A DNA stretch of 64,000 bases from Streptomyces eurythermus (GTDB taxonomy: Bacteria; Actinomycetota; Actinomycetes; Streptomycetales; Streptomycetaceae), in the NCBI RefSeq assembly GCF_014649115.1, contig NZ_BMSK01000005.1, forward strand, positions 347,590-411,589. The letters run 5' to 3'. The notes beneath the pieces are model-generated. The model was given only the letters and a program-made list of their open reading frames with translations. It ran no database searches and had not been told where the DNA came from. How positions within the stretch are numbered: position 1 is the first letter of the stretch; each line of letters begins with the position of its first letter. Shown one piece after another: positions 9,143 through 16,665 of the stretch. Position numbers and translations under genes: made by a program.

Positions 9143-9144
9143 CA
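9101..9144. repeat. attachment site, left copy (44 bp)
   Basis: The sequence runs from the tRNA-Arg anticodon loop to two bases past the tRNA end and is identical to 19880-19923. It is the integrase core region of element 1. Confidence 0.93.
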
Positions 9145-9149
9145 CAGGT

Positions 9150-9180
9150 GAGAGGCCCCGGATTACTCCGGGGCCTCTTG
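9150..9180 (+). terminator. element-borne terminator behind tRNA-Arg
   Basis: The stem GAGGCCCCGGA/TCCGGGGCCTC with loop TTAC, followed by TTGCGTTT, now ends the tRNA-Arg transcript. It lies inside the element, so the chromosome's own terminator was replaced. Confidence 0.8.
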
Positions 9181-9189
9181 CGTTTCAGG

Positions 9190-9218
9190 GGCGTACAGCA
9201 GCGAAGTACAGCAACCGC
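9190..9218. repeat. integrase arm-type site, left (29 bp)
   Basis: This 29-bp sequence contains two GTACAGCA-type units and matches 19771-19799 at 28 of 29 positions in the same orientation. In the excised circle the two would flank the att core, as arm-type Int/Xis binding sites do. Confidence 0.65.
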
Positions 9219-9219
9219 G

Positions 9220-10446
9220 TCAGCCGGCGCCGCCCATCGCATCGGACAGCTTGCCGAGTGCGGCCCGCACCTCTTCCTCACTGGCTTCGGCGTAGACCTC
9301 CATCGTCATGGCGATCTGGGAGTGCCGCAGGATCCGCTGGGCGACCTTCGGGTGCACCTTCAGGGCGACGAGGAGCGAGCTGCACGTGTGGCGGGTGTTC
9401 CGGAGCGGGATGACGCGGACGCCGGCGCGGCGAGCCCGCAGCGCGAACATCCGGGTGAGGTTCCCCGGCTCGATCGGCGTCCCGTACTTCGTGGTGAAGA
9501 CCAGCTCGCGCGTGTCCTGCCACAGCTCACCGGCCGCCTTCCGGTCACCGCTCTGCTGAGCCCGCCGCATGCGGAGGGCCTTGAGGCACAGCGCCGGGAG
9601 GGGAAGGAAGTCGTCCGACTCCTCGGTCTTGGTTTCCCGGTGGAGGATCTGCCGCCCGGCCCGCTGGATCTGATGATCCACGTAGATCTCACCCGCGTCG
9701 AAGTCCACCGACTTCCAGGTGAGCCCCAGGACCTCGCCCCGGCGCAGGCCGAGACAGAGCACGAGCATCCAGGCCGCGAAGAGGTGATCGTCCCGCGCGG
9801 CGCAGTCGGCGAGGAACCGGCCCGCCTCGGCGACCGACCAGGGCTTGATCCGGCGGCGGCGCGGTTTGGGGACCTTCACCAGGGAGGCGACGTTCTTGCC
9901 GATCTCCTCTTCGGTGACGGCGTGGGTCAGGGCAGCACGGAGGGCGTCACGGGCGGCCTGGATGACGCGCCGGGACGGGAACGCTTCGCAGCACTCCCCG
10001 ACGGCGCAACACCGCTGCCGTGCCTTGGCTCGCTTGGCATCCTTGCCCTGGGCGCAGCACTGGCAGATACCGGCCAGCTTGGTCAGCCACTCCCGGACGT
10101 CCCGGACGGTCAACTTGTCGAGCCGCTTCCCGCCCAGGTGCGGGTTGATGTAGAGCCGCACCGAGCCCTCGTAGGACACGTACGACAGCGGGGCCAGGTT
10201 GGGCTTCACGATCGACTCAAGCCAGTAGGCGAGGAACGCCTGTACCGTGCGGTGCCGGGTCAGCACAGGGCCTTTGCTGGCTTCGCTGTGGAGTTTGATC
10301 CACTTCTCGTGGGTCTCCTCGCGCGTCTTGCCGTACACGTACTTCCGCTTGCGGTCACCCTCCGGGGTCGTGACCCAGACGTAGGCCGCAAAGCCGTTCT
10401 TGTACGGGTAGATGGAGCCCTCGCCGTTCGCGCGCTTTCCGCTCAT
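9220..10446 (-). CDS. int: site-specific tyrosine recombinase (integrase)
   Basis: This 408-residue phage-integrase-family protein is the element's integrase and lies next to attL. Residues 1-60 form an arm-binding AP2-like domain. The core-binding domain contains a Cys-rich insert (Cys 128-153), and the catalytic domain runs from about 200. Catalytic residues seen are Arg235 (GLRRGE), Lys272/274, Arg352 (box 'RNTRHT'), His375 and the nucleophile Tyr385 (MEVYAEA). The usual His of HxxR is Arg349. The start is ATG 10446, overlapping the xis stop as ATGA, rather than an upstream GTG. It integrates and, with Xis, excises the element. Confidence 0.93.
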   Translation of the reverse strand: MSGKRANGEGSIYPYKNGFAAYVWVTTPEGDRKRKYVYGKTREETHEKWIKLHSEASKGPVLTRHRTVQAFLAYWLESIVKPNLAPLSYVSYEGSVRLYINPHLGGKRLDKLTVRDVREWLTKLAGICQCCAQGKDAKRAKARQRCCAVGECCEAFPSRRVIQAARDALRAALTHAVTEEEIGKNVASLVKVPKPRRRRIKPWSVAEAGRFLADCAARDDHLFAAWMLVLCLGLRRGEVLGLTWKSVDFDAGEIYVDHQIQRAGRQILHRETKTEESDDFLPLPALCLKALRMRRAQQSGDRKAAGELWQDTRELVFTTKYGTPIEPGNLTRMFALRARRAGVRVIPLRNTRHTCSSLLVALKVHPKVAQRILRHSQIAMTMEVYAEASEEEVRAALGKLSDAMGGAG

Positions 10447-10649
10447 GCCGCCCACTCCTCGGCCTCGGAGGCGCAGCGGGCCACGTACTCGTCCACCCAG
10501 GCCGGGAGGATCCGGCGGTTGCGGCCGATCTTCACGGACCGGATCTCACCGCTCAGGATGAGCGCCTTGGTCTTGGAGAGACCGAAGCCGAGCATCTCGG
10601 CGACTTCGGCCGTGGTGTGCCACTTACGGGTGATGGTCACCGTGGTCAT
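10443..10649 (-). CDS. xis: excisionase / helix-turn-helix DNA-binding protein
   Basis: The 68-residue basic protein has a MerR/Xis-type winged helix: 'TTAEVAEMLGFGLSKTKALI' followed by 'IGRNRRILPAWVDEYV'. This is the standard excisionase of actinomycete integrative elements and directs Int toward excision. The ATG at 10649 overlaps the rep stop (ATGA) and its own stop overlaps the int start (ATGA), giving a tightly coupled rep-xis-int operon. Confidence 0.9.
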   Translation of the reverse strand: MTTVTITRKWHTTAEVAEMLGFGLSKTKALILSGEIRSVKIGRNRRILPAWVDEYVARCASEAEEWAA

Positions 10650-11986
10650 GCGGTGGGCTCTCCTTCCGTTCCGGGAGCGGGTTCGAGGGATGCGGCAAGC
10701 CAGGCTTCGGTGTCGGACAGGCCGGTGCCGGCGAAGACCCAGTGGGCGAGGACGTACGTCGTGTCGGTCGGGCGTTCGTCGGTTGCTGCTTGGGCGCGGC
10801 GCCATTCGGCGCGGGCGTCGCGGAGGGCACCGAGGGTGGTGGAGTAGCTGCGGGACTTGGTGGAGAAGTGGCCGCGGAATCCGAGCATGTGGGCCCAGGC
10901 GCGCAGGCGGAGGTGTTCCAGATCCTTGCGGGCGCCGAGGGTCCAGGCGGTGCGGATGAGGCGGCGGGCGTGGTCGCTGATGTCGAGCTGGGCGAGTTCG
11001 GCGGCGAACTTGAGCGGCCGGTCGAGGGCGCCCGTCGCGGTCTCGGCGCCCTTGGTGGCGTACTTGGCGATGTACGCGGCCACGGCACGCTCGGTCAGCT
11101 CCTGGCCGTCGTTGAAGTCGGCGGAGCGGATGGTGCGTACGTCGAGCTGGCGGCCGAAGGTGAAGGTGTGGGCGCGGCCGTCGATGACCGGGCCGTCGAC
11201 GCGCGCCTTGGCGGCTGCCGCGTGGATGGCGTCGGTGAGGAGTTCGGCGGTGGCCCAGGGCGGGGGCGGGGTGTCGGCGCCGCTGGGGCCGTCGAGGCGG
11301 ATGACCGCGTGGAAGTGGACGGCTCCACGCTTCTGGTACTCGGCGACCTTGGCGAAGGACACGCGGGCGTGGTCGCGGAACCGGCGCTGTGACAGGCCCG
11401 CGCGCTTGGCGACCTCCCGGCGGAGGTGGATGGAGAAGCGGCGCCAGAGCTGTCCGGCGTGGGCGTTCCAGAGCACGGCCGCCTCGTAGTCGTAGGTGTC
11501 CGGGTCGAGTGGGGTGCCGAGTGTGGTGTCGTCCTGGTTGTGGTGGGTGCCGCAGCGGCAGGGGCGGCCGTCGGTGCGGCGGTTGTGGACCGGGCCGAAG
11601 CCGGGGGCGGTGAAGGTGGCGAAGACGCGGGGGTGTGCGGCGACGTGTTCCGGGGTGCCTTTGCCGCCGCGCAGTCCGGCGGTGATCAGGTGGAAGGTGT
11701 CGCGGCGGTAGACCTCGGCGCAGGCCGGGCAGCGGGTGGTGCGGCGGTTGTTGCAGCGGACGAGGAGTTGGCCGGCCGGGAGGGTGGTCGAGTCGAGGTG
11801 CTGGAGGACGCGGCCGATCTCTCCGGTGGTGGTGTCGATGTCGTACTCGGTGCGGTGGCCGTCGAGGCGGATCGGGTGGGTACAGCCGCCGAGCCCGGAG
11901 AGCTGCCGCAGGATGCCCGGCAGGTTGCCGTTTTCGGCCAGCCTCGCGAGTTCCGGGAGCGGGGGCGGGGTGGTGCGGGTGAAGAT
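10646..11986 (-). CDS. repSA: rolling-circle replication initiator, RepSA type (probable ATC start)
   Basis: The frame stays open from 12082 down to 10646. The 446-residue reading has the AICE Rep N-terminus ('LPELARLAENGNLPGILRQL'), zinc-binding cysteines ('RCNNRRTTRCPAC', 'CRCGTHH'), the HUH motif 'VHFHAVIRL' (His224/226) and the 'AYIAKYATKG' motif with Tyr305/309. No ATG, GTG or TTG lies near the N-terminus. The only well-placed start is ATC 11986-11984, preceded by AGAAGGAGA with ideal spacing. A GTG start at 11476 would remove the zinc region and ~170 conserved residues. It nicks the origin and drives replication of the excised form. Confidence 0.85.
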   Translation of the reverse strand: MFTRTTPPPLPELARLAENGNLPGILRQLSGLGGCTHPIRLDGHRTEYDIDTTTGEIGRVLQHLDSTTLPAGQLLVRCNNRRTTRCPACAEVYRRDTFHLITAGLRGGKGTPEHVAAHPRVFATFTAPGFGPVHNRRTDGRPCRCGTHHNQDDTTLGTPLDPDTYDYEAAVLWNAHAGQLWRRFSIHLRREVAKRAGLSQRRFRDHARVSFAKVAEYQKRGAVHFHAVIRLDGPSGADTPPPPWATAELLTDAIHAAAAKARVDGPVIDGRAHTFTFGRQLDVRTIRSADFNDGQELTERAVAAYIAKYATKGAETATGALDRPLKFAAELAQLDISDHARRLIRTAWTLGARKDLEHLRLRAWAHMLGFRGHFSTKSRSYSTTLGALRDARAEWRRAQAATDERPTDTTYVLAHWVFAGTGLSDTEAWLAASLEPAPGTEGEPTA

Positions 11987-12082
11987 GGCGGTCTCCTTCT
12001 GACTGGATCGGTCAGGGGTGATGGGCCCGGGGCGGCCGGATGCTTGGCCGTGTCGCGGCCGTCCCGGGTGCGGTCGGACGGG

Positions 12083-12361
12083 TCAGCGCCGGTGCTGCTC
12101 GCGGAGCAGGGAGCGCAGGACGACGGTGGCGACGGCCACGGAGATGGCCGTGACGGCGACGGCGGCCAGGAGCGCGGTGAGGACGACTCCGCCGACGAGC
12201 AGGGCCAGGACCGTCTTCTGATCGACGGGAAGGGACGCGAGGCCGCGTCGGGCGGGCGCCGGGTCGGCCGGCGCGTGGGTGTGGGCGGACGGCGGGGTCG
12301 GGTTCTCCGGGTACTTGGGCAGGAACACAGCTTGACCTTCCTTATCTACTCGTCTAGTCAT
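12083..12361 (-). CDS. small membrane protein (SpdB-like spread protein)
   Basis: This protein of up to 92 residues has a polar Pro-rich N-terminus and one or two hydrophobic segments near the C-terminus ('VLALLVGGVVLTALLAAVAVTAISVAVATVVL'). Small hydrophobic genes at this place between tra and rep are typical spread (spd) genes, thought to help plasmid movement along mycelium. The ATG at 12361 overlaps the previous gene's stop. A GTG starting 'VFLPKYPEN' behind AAGGAAGG is a good alternative. An ACTCGT operator half-site overlaps the start region. Confidence 0.65.
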   Translation of the reverse strand: MTRRVDKEGQAVFLPKYPENPTPPSAHTHAPADPAPARRGLASLPVDQKTVLALLVGGVVLTALLAAVAVTAISVAVATVVLRSLLREQHRR

Positions 12362-12548
12362 GTGAGCCGTTTACGACGCCGACGCCGGACCGGGTGCCGG
12401 ACTCGATGGCGGGGGCGAGGAAGGTGTGCGAGAGCCAGAAACCGAACAGCGCGATGAGGACGACGATCCAGGGGCGGACGCCGAGGAACTTGATCGCTCC
12501 CCAGGCGAAGAACCCGAGGATGAGGACGAGCGGCAGGCTGACGGTCAC
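12354..12548 (-). CDS. small hydrophobic protein of the transfer region
   Basis: This 64-residue protein is almost wholly hydrophobic over residues 4-45, with two predicted membrane segments and a polar tail. GTG start at 12548, with AAAGGA about 12 bp upstream. It follows the mobile-element transfer gene by 16 bp and overlaps the next gene. No specific function is known; position suggests a spread/transfer accessory. Confidence 0.6.
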   Translation of the reverse strand: MTVSLPLVLILGFFAWGAIKFLGVRPWIVVLIALFGFWLSHTFLAPAIESGTRSGVGVVNGSHD

Positions 12549-12564
12549 GGTGGTCCGGGTCCTT

Positions 12565-12756
12565 TCAGCGGACGGGGCAGCGGTGGGTGCGGGCGGCCAG
12601 TTCGGCGGCGGCGCGGCTGTCGTAGTCGGCGGAGAAGCCGCAGCGCGGGGCGGTGCAGGCGGCGGTGTGCTTCTCGCGGCCCCGGTTGTCGTAGGAGGTG
12701 CCGACCTGGACGGGGCCGATGCGGGTGACGTTGCGGAAGCTGCGGTTGGCGGACAC
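12565..12756 (-). CDS. mobile element transfer protein (SpdA-like), 63 aa
   Basis: This short protein reads 'FRNVTRIGPVQVGTSYDNRG', then 'CTAPRCGFSADYDSRAAAEL', then 'RTHRC'. The layout of Cys/His pairs and DYDS is that of the small 'mobile element transfer protein' found in most AICEs. GTG start at 12756 behind GAGAGGAGA. It lies between the DUF2637 gene and the small membrane genes, in the same operon as the translocase. Its exact role is unknown. Confidence 0.75.
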   Translation of the reverse strand: MSANRSFRNVTRIGPVQVGTSYDNRGREKHTAACTAPRCGFSADYDSRAAAELAARTHRCPVR

Positions 12757-12767
12757 GCGGTCTCCTC

Positions 12768-13379
12768 TCAGAGGTGGGCGGCGATGGCTTCGGCCATCGG
12801 TGCGGGGACGCCGAGGCGGGCGCGGAGGGTCGGGGTGTCGATGGGGGCACCGGTACGGGCGTGGTGCTCGGCGGCGACCTTGCGGGCGTGGTCGACCAGG
12901 GCGGACGGGACCGGGACGGGTGTCGGTCGCGCCGATGTCTCGGTGGAGGGTTGTTCGGGGGCGGTTTCGGGCTCGTCCACCTGGTCCTCGATGACTTCCG
13001 TCTCGGGTTCCGGCTTGGGCGCGGAGTGGGCGAGGAGGGTCCCGCCGAGGAAGGCGATGGCGGGCCAGCCCGCGACGAGGATGCGCAGCCAGGCGGGAAC
13101 GTTGCCGAGGTCGAGGAGGCCGGCGGTGGCGACGTTGGCGCCGAGGGAGGCGGCGAGGGCGATGACGAACCAGCACCAGGCCGCGGCCTTGCCGTTGCCG
13201 GAGCGCAGTCGACGCCAGGCGGCCACGAGCAACAGATCGACGGAGATGGGATAGGCCCACGCTTTCCATCCGTCCTGCCCGGCCGCCACGGCGACATCGT
13301 GCAGGTGGGCGAAGGACAGCGCGGCGGCGATGAGCGCCTGGACGAGTACCGCGTCGACGCGGGCCAGGTGGGCGCGCAT
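12768..13379 (-). CDS. DUF2637 membrane protein of the transfer region
   Basis: The 203-residue protein has four hydrophobic helices in residues 10-120 ('VLVQALIAAALSFAHLHDVA', 'AYPISVDLLLVAAWRRL', 'AAWCWFVIALAASLGANVAT', 'ILVAGWPAIAFLGGTLL'). An acidic Pro-rich linker and a C-terminal helical domain ('LRARLGVPAPMAEAIAAHL') follow. DUF2637 proteins are standard neighbours of AICE translocases and are thought to act in spread or as membrane partners. ATG 13379 with GGAAGGAG. No enzymatic motif is seen. Confidence 0.78.
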   Translation of the reverse strand: MRAHLARVDAVLVQALIAAALSFAHLHDVAVAAGQDGWKAWAYPISVDLLLVAAWRRLRSGNGKAAAWCWFVIALAASLGANVATAGLLDLGNVPAWLRILVAGWPAIAFLGGTLLAHSAPKPEPETEVIEDQVDEPETAPEQPSTETSARPTPVPVPSALVDHARKVAAEHHARTGAPIDTPTLRARLGVPAPMAEAIAAHL

Positions 13380-13413
13380 GATGCGGCTCCTTCCGGAGTC
13401 GGGCGGGGGTAGG

Positions 13414-14790
13414 TCAGTCGGTTACCGGGTGGGGCAGGACGGCCGGGGCCGCGTGCTCGACCGGACGTTCCGGCACGTCGGGGCGGAAGGGCTCCAGCGC
13501 GGGCAGGTCGGGTACCAGTCCGGCCGACGCGCGGCAGGTCTCGGCCGCGTCGGTGAGGGAGAGGTAGGGCGTGCGGATGCGGGACCAGCCGCCGGAGGTG
13601 TCGCCCGCCACGGCGAGGCCGGGCCGTTCGGGTGCGATGGAGCAGGCGGCCATGACCGCTTCGGGGGCGATGTCGCCGAGGGCCATCTTTGCGGAGGCTT
13701 CGTCGTTGACGCGGTGGCAGACGCGGCCGGTGAGCTGGGCGCGGAGCATGGTGGCGCCTTTGCCGAGTTCGGCGCCGAAGCGCTGCCCGCAGACCTCCAG
13801 GTACATGCCGGCGGCGCGGCCGAGCTGGGCGAGCCGGATGAGCTGGGTGACCATCTCGTCCCGGCGTTCCTCGTCCTTCTTCGTGGCCACGAGGAAGAGT
13901 TCGGCCACCTCGTCCACGAACAGCACGACGGGCACGGGGCGCTCGTGCTCCGGCAGGCCCCAGATGTCAGAGGTGATCTCCTCGTCCGGGGTGCCGGGGG
14001 CGATGCCCTGCCGGGCCTTGATCAGGTCGTATCGGTCCTCCATTTCCTTGACCAGCACGGGCAGCAGTTCGGCCGCCTGTTCCGGGTCGGTGGCCAGCGC
14101 GGAGAGCCGAGGTGCGAAGGGGGCCAGTTCGACGCCCCGCTTGCAGTCGATGCCGACCAGGGCGACGGGCTGAGGGGCGAGGCCGGCGATGAGGTGGCGC
14201 AGGTACATGGACTTGCCGGACAGGGTGGCGCCGAGGGTGAGCTGGTGGGGGATGGTGCGGTAGTCGCGTACGAACGGCGTGGCGTCCTCGCGCAGGGCGA
14301 CCGGCACTTTGAGGAAGCCGTCCGCGATCTTGCGCGGCATGCGGACCCGCCGTAAGACGTCGTAGCCGACGAGCCGCAGCTCGATGACACCCGGCTTGAC
14401 CGGGGTGACGTAGACGGCGTGGACGCCCCAGGCGTGCCGCAGCCGTTCGGCGGAGGCGGCGAAGTCGGCGGGTTCCTGGCCAGGGGCCAGGCGGAGGCGT
14501 ATCCGCAGCCCGGTCGTGGTGGGTCGGAGCAGGCCCCGGCGAGGCGGTACGGGCCGCACCTCACGCCGGGTCATGGCCTTGGCCGCGAGCATCCGGAGCC
14601 GGGACGGCGCCACGGTCAGGCCGCATGCCTCCATTACCGAGCCGTACGTGCCGAGCAGCCGGACCGTGGACACCGGGAGGCCGACCGTGGACCAGTACGC
14701 CGCCGGGTGCTTGGCCCGGGCGTAGGCGGCCCCGCCGCCGAGCGCGGCGACAGGACCACCCACTTCCAGAAGCGTCGTCAGGTCGGACAT
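13414..14790 (-). CDS. traSA: conjugative DNA translocase, FtsK/SpoIIIE type (TraSA-like)
   Basis: The 458-codon FtsK-like ATPase has Walker A 'GATLSGKS' and Walker B 'VVLFVDEVAEL'. It has a short N-terminal hydrophobic patch and a C-terminal tail. Single FtsK-like proteins of this kind move double-stranded DNA between Streptomyces hyphae. The start is ATG 14790, whose A is the last base of the preceding gene's TGA (TGATG junction); a longer reading from 14892 would lie inside the upstream gene. It forms one operon with the genes on both sides, under the operator region at 15160-15251. Confidence 0.9.
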   Translation of the reverse strand: MSDLTTLLEVGGPVAALGGGAAYARAKHPAAYWSTVGLPVSTVRLLGTYGSVMEACGLTVAPSRLRMLAAKAMTRREVRPVPPRRGLLRPTTTGLRIRLRLAPGQEPADFAASAERLRHAWGVHAVYVTPVKPGVIELRLVGYDVLRRVRMPRKIADGFLKVPVALREDATPFVRDYRTIPHQLTLGATLSGKSMYLRHLIAGLAPQPVALVGIDCKRGVELAPFAPRLSALATDPEQAAELLPVLVKEMEDRYDLIKARQGIAPGTPDEEITSDIWGLPEHERPVPVVLFVDEVAELFLVATKKDEERRDEMVTQLIRLAQLGRAAGMYLEVCGQRFGAELGKGATMLRAQLTGRVCHRVNDEASAKMALGDIAPEAVMAACSIAPERPGLAVAGDTSGGWSRIRTPYLSLTDAAETCRASAGLVPDLPALEPFRPDVPERPVEHAAPAVLPHPVTD

Positions 14791-15146
14791 CAGGCAGCGG
14801 CCCCGGTGACGGCCGGGAAGGCGGCGGGGGTGACGGCGGCGGCGCGGTAGGCGATGCCGTGGCGCTGCTGGCCGTTGAAGACGGACTCCCACGGCCGGGC
14901 GACCAGGCCCGGCAGCGAGACCGGTGCCCCCAGCGTCAGCCCCTCGGAGATGCCGCCCTCCGGGACGGTGACCTTGATGAGCGAGGACTCGCCGTCCTCG
15001 ATGTAGACGACGCCGATGGTCATCAGCGCCTCACCGCTGTTGGCGTCCTTGGCGATCTCGCCGGTCTGCCGGTCGCGGACCTTCGGTTCGGGGGCCTCGG
15101 TGAGGAGGATCGTGGCGCCGGAGGTCTCCACGCGGATGGTGCGCAA
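14790..15146 (-). CDS. SCO3933-family regulatory protein of AICE
   Basis: The 118-residue protein opens 'MRTIRVETSGATILLTEAPE' and contains 'PKVRDRQTGEIAKDANSGEAL', the profile of the SCO3933-type protein found just upstream of tra in many AICEs. It is mostly beta-rich with no membrane segment. As the first gene of the transfer operon, it sits directly behind an ACTCGT-type operator. Function is not established; it is called regulatory by family name only. Confidence 0.72.
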   Translation of the reverse strand: MRTIRVETSGATILLTEAPEPKVRDRQTGEIAKDANSGEALMTIGVVYIEDGESSLIKVTVPEGGISEGLTLGAPVSLPGLVARPWESVFNGQQRHGIAYRAAAVTPAAFPAVTGAAA

Positions 15147-15161
15147 GGCACACTCCTATCT

Positions 15162-15177
15162 ACTCGTCTATACAAGA
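15162..15177. promoter_or_regulatory. GntR (KorSA-like) operator, tra promoter, near-perfect
   Basis: ACTCGTCTATACAAGA matches the perfect palindrome at 15236-15251 in 14 of 16 positions. It lies 16 bp upstream of the transfer operon's first gene. Confidence 0.65.
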
Positions 15178-15235
15178 TGGGTCCTGCGAACCCCTTGATC
15201 GGGATCGCGGAATCACCTTGCCATACAACTCGCCC

Positions 15236-15251
15236 ACTCGTCTATACGAGT
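15236..15251. promoter_or_regulatory. GntR (KorSA-like) operator, perfect palindrome
   Basis: ACTCGTCTATACGAGT has perfect 6-bp arms. It lies between the tra operon and the repressor gene. A further half-site, TGTACGAGT, follows at about 15266. Confidence 0.7.
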
Positions 15252-15313
15252 AAGCGTGTTGGGGTGTACGAGTTCGGGAGAACGCCCCCGCGCACCACCG
15301 CAAATCGTGACGA

Positions 15314-16102
15314 TCAGGTCGCCGGAAGCTGGTACGAGAGGACGTAGGCGTCCGCCGCCATCACCGTGTCGCAGACCTCCACGGCCCGCCCCTCGGTGTC
15401 GAAGGCAGTCCGGATGAGATGGATGACCGGGACACCGGCGGCCAGCCGCAGCGTCTTGACCTCAGCGGGCGAGGGCATCCGGGCGCGGATCTCCTCGTCG
15501 AAGTGGTCGAGGCGGTGGCCCAGCTCTTCCAGGCGGGCGTAGATGCCGCCGGGGCCGGGGTTGGGTTCGGCGATGGGGGTTCCGCGGGCGATGTCGAGCG
15601 GGAGGTAAGAGGTGGCGAACTCGACCGGCCGCCCGTCGAGCAGGTACCGGCGCCGTCGGGCCAGCACACGGCGCACGGAGCCGAGGCGGGTGGAGATGTC
15701 CTGGCTGGCCTTCTCCTCCTTGACCTCCAGGCTGTCGACCTGGGGGTGGCCGCCGGCCGCGTCGGCCTCCACGATGAACGCGGACTTGCCTTGTTCCCGG
15801 TGACGGCGGGCGAAGCGGTCGGAGGCGAGTCGCCTGACGGGCGGTCGTGGCCGTACGAAGACTCCCCTGCCGTGCTCGGCGTGGACCAGGCCCTCGCCCT
15901 GGAGGATGGAGAAGGCGTTGCGGACTGTCATCCGGGACACCCCGAAGTGGTCCACGAGGTCGGCTTCGGAGGGCAGCTTCTCGCCTTCGCGGAATCGCCC
16001 ACGGTCGATGGCCTCGCGCAGCTGGTCGGCGATCTGCCGGAAGACCGCACGATCGCTCGTGGGGTCGAGATCACCGAGGAGGCCCGAAGAAAGAGGGCTC
16101 AC
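15314..16102 (-). CDS. GntR/HutC-family repressor with UTRA domain (KorSA-like)
   Basis: The 262-residue regulator has an N-terminal GntR winged helix ('LPSEADLVDHFGVSRMTVRN', residues ~45-65) and a C-terminal UTRA ligand-binding domain ('RRYLLDGRPVEFATSYLP' to 'VMAADAYVLSYQL'). GTG start at 16102 behind AAAGGAG. In pSAM2 the GntR protein KorSA holds the element silent. Here operator-like repeats of ACTCGT/ACGAGT flank the gene on both sides, so the same control of transfer is likely. It is divergent from the Nudix gene. Confidence 0.85.
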   Translation of the reverse strand: MSPLSSGLLGDLDPTSDRAVFRQIADQLREAIDRGRFREGEKLPSEADLVDHFGVSRMTVRNAFSILQGEGLVHAEHGRGVFVRPRPPVRRLASDRFARRHREQGKSAFIVEADAAGGHPQVDSLEVKEEKASQDISTRLGSVRRVLARRRRYLLDGRPVEFATSYLPLDIARGTPIAEPNPGPGGIYARLEELGHRLDHFDEEIRARMPSPAEVKTLRLAAGVPVIHLIRTAFDTEGRAVEVCDTVMAADAYVLSYQLPAT

Positions 16103-16117
16103 GTGAGTACTCCTTTA

Positions 16118-16140
16118 GGTATCTAGACGAGTGGGCGAGT
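16118..16140. promoter_or_regulatory. operator half-sites in the repressor/Nudix divergent promoter
   Basis: TATCTAGACGAGTGGGCGAGT holds the ACGAGT half-site, with ACTCGTCTAG on the minus strand. It lies just upstream of the GntR gene's start and about 50 bp from the Nudix start. Confidence 0.55.
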
Positions 16141-16187
16141 GCTGTTGCTACGGTGGAGAGCCTAGCCAGCCGAGAGGGCCGAGGAAC

Positions 16188-16619
16188 GTGAGCACTGAAC
16201 GCCCGCACTCCGTGAGCGTCGCCGGGGTCGTCGTGGACGACCAAGGCCGGGCCCTCCTGATCCAGCGCCGCGACAACGGTCACTGGGAGCCGCCGGGCGG
16301 TGTCCTCGAACGCGAGGAGACCATCCCGGAAGCTCTCCAGCGCGAAGTCCTCGAAGAGACCGGCATCAAGATCGCCCTTCCGGCGACCCTGACCGGCGTC
16401 TACAAGAACATGAAGGGCCTGATCGTCTCGCTGGTCTTCCGCTGCGAAGCCGCCGACGGTGTGCCCACCACCGGTGACGAGACCCGCGCACTGCGCTGGG
16501 CCACCCGCGAAGAGGTCACCGAGCTTGCCGACGAGGCGTACGCGATACGTGTGCTTGACGCACTCGACGCTACGACCCCGCCGGCCGTTCGCGCCCACGA
16601 CGGCGTGAAACTCGTCTAG
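16188..16619 (+). CDS. Nudix hydrolase, probable Pif-like immunity factor
   Basis: The 143-residue single Nudix domain has a complete box 'GVLEREETIPEALQREVLEE' followed by TG. The start is GTG 16188, just after GAGG; the upstream in-frame ATG has no match to the family. In pSAM2 a Nudix-domain protein, Pif, blocks redundant transfer into cells that already carry the element. This gene occupies the equivalent place beside the korSA-like repressor, so an immunity role is inferred. Its stop codon lies within another ACTCGTCTAG half-site (16610-16620). Confidence 0.78.
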   Translation: MSTERPHSVSVAGVVVDDQGRALLIQRRDNGHWEPPGGVLEREETIPEALQREVLEETGIKIALPATLTGVYKNMKGLIVSLVFRCEAADGVPTTGDETRALRWATREEVTELADEAYAIRVLDALDATTPPAVRAHDGVKLV

Positions 16620-16665
16620 TCCGAACCCGCTGCACATGGCGGCCTACCAGCACGAAGGAACTTGT

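Noticed and set aside
10646..11476. Rep starting at GTG 11476 (276 aa)
   Set aside because: The same frame stays open for another 500 bp and encodes the family's conserved N-terminus with zinc-binding cysteines, so this start would truncate the protein.
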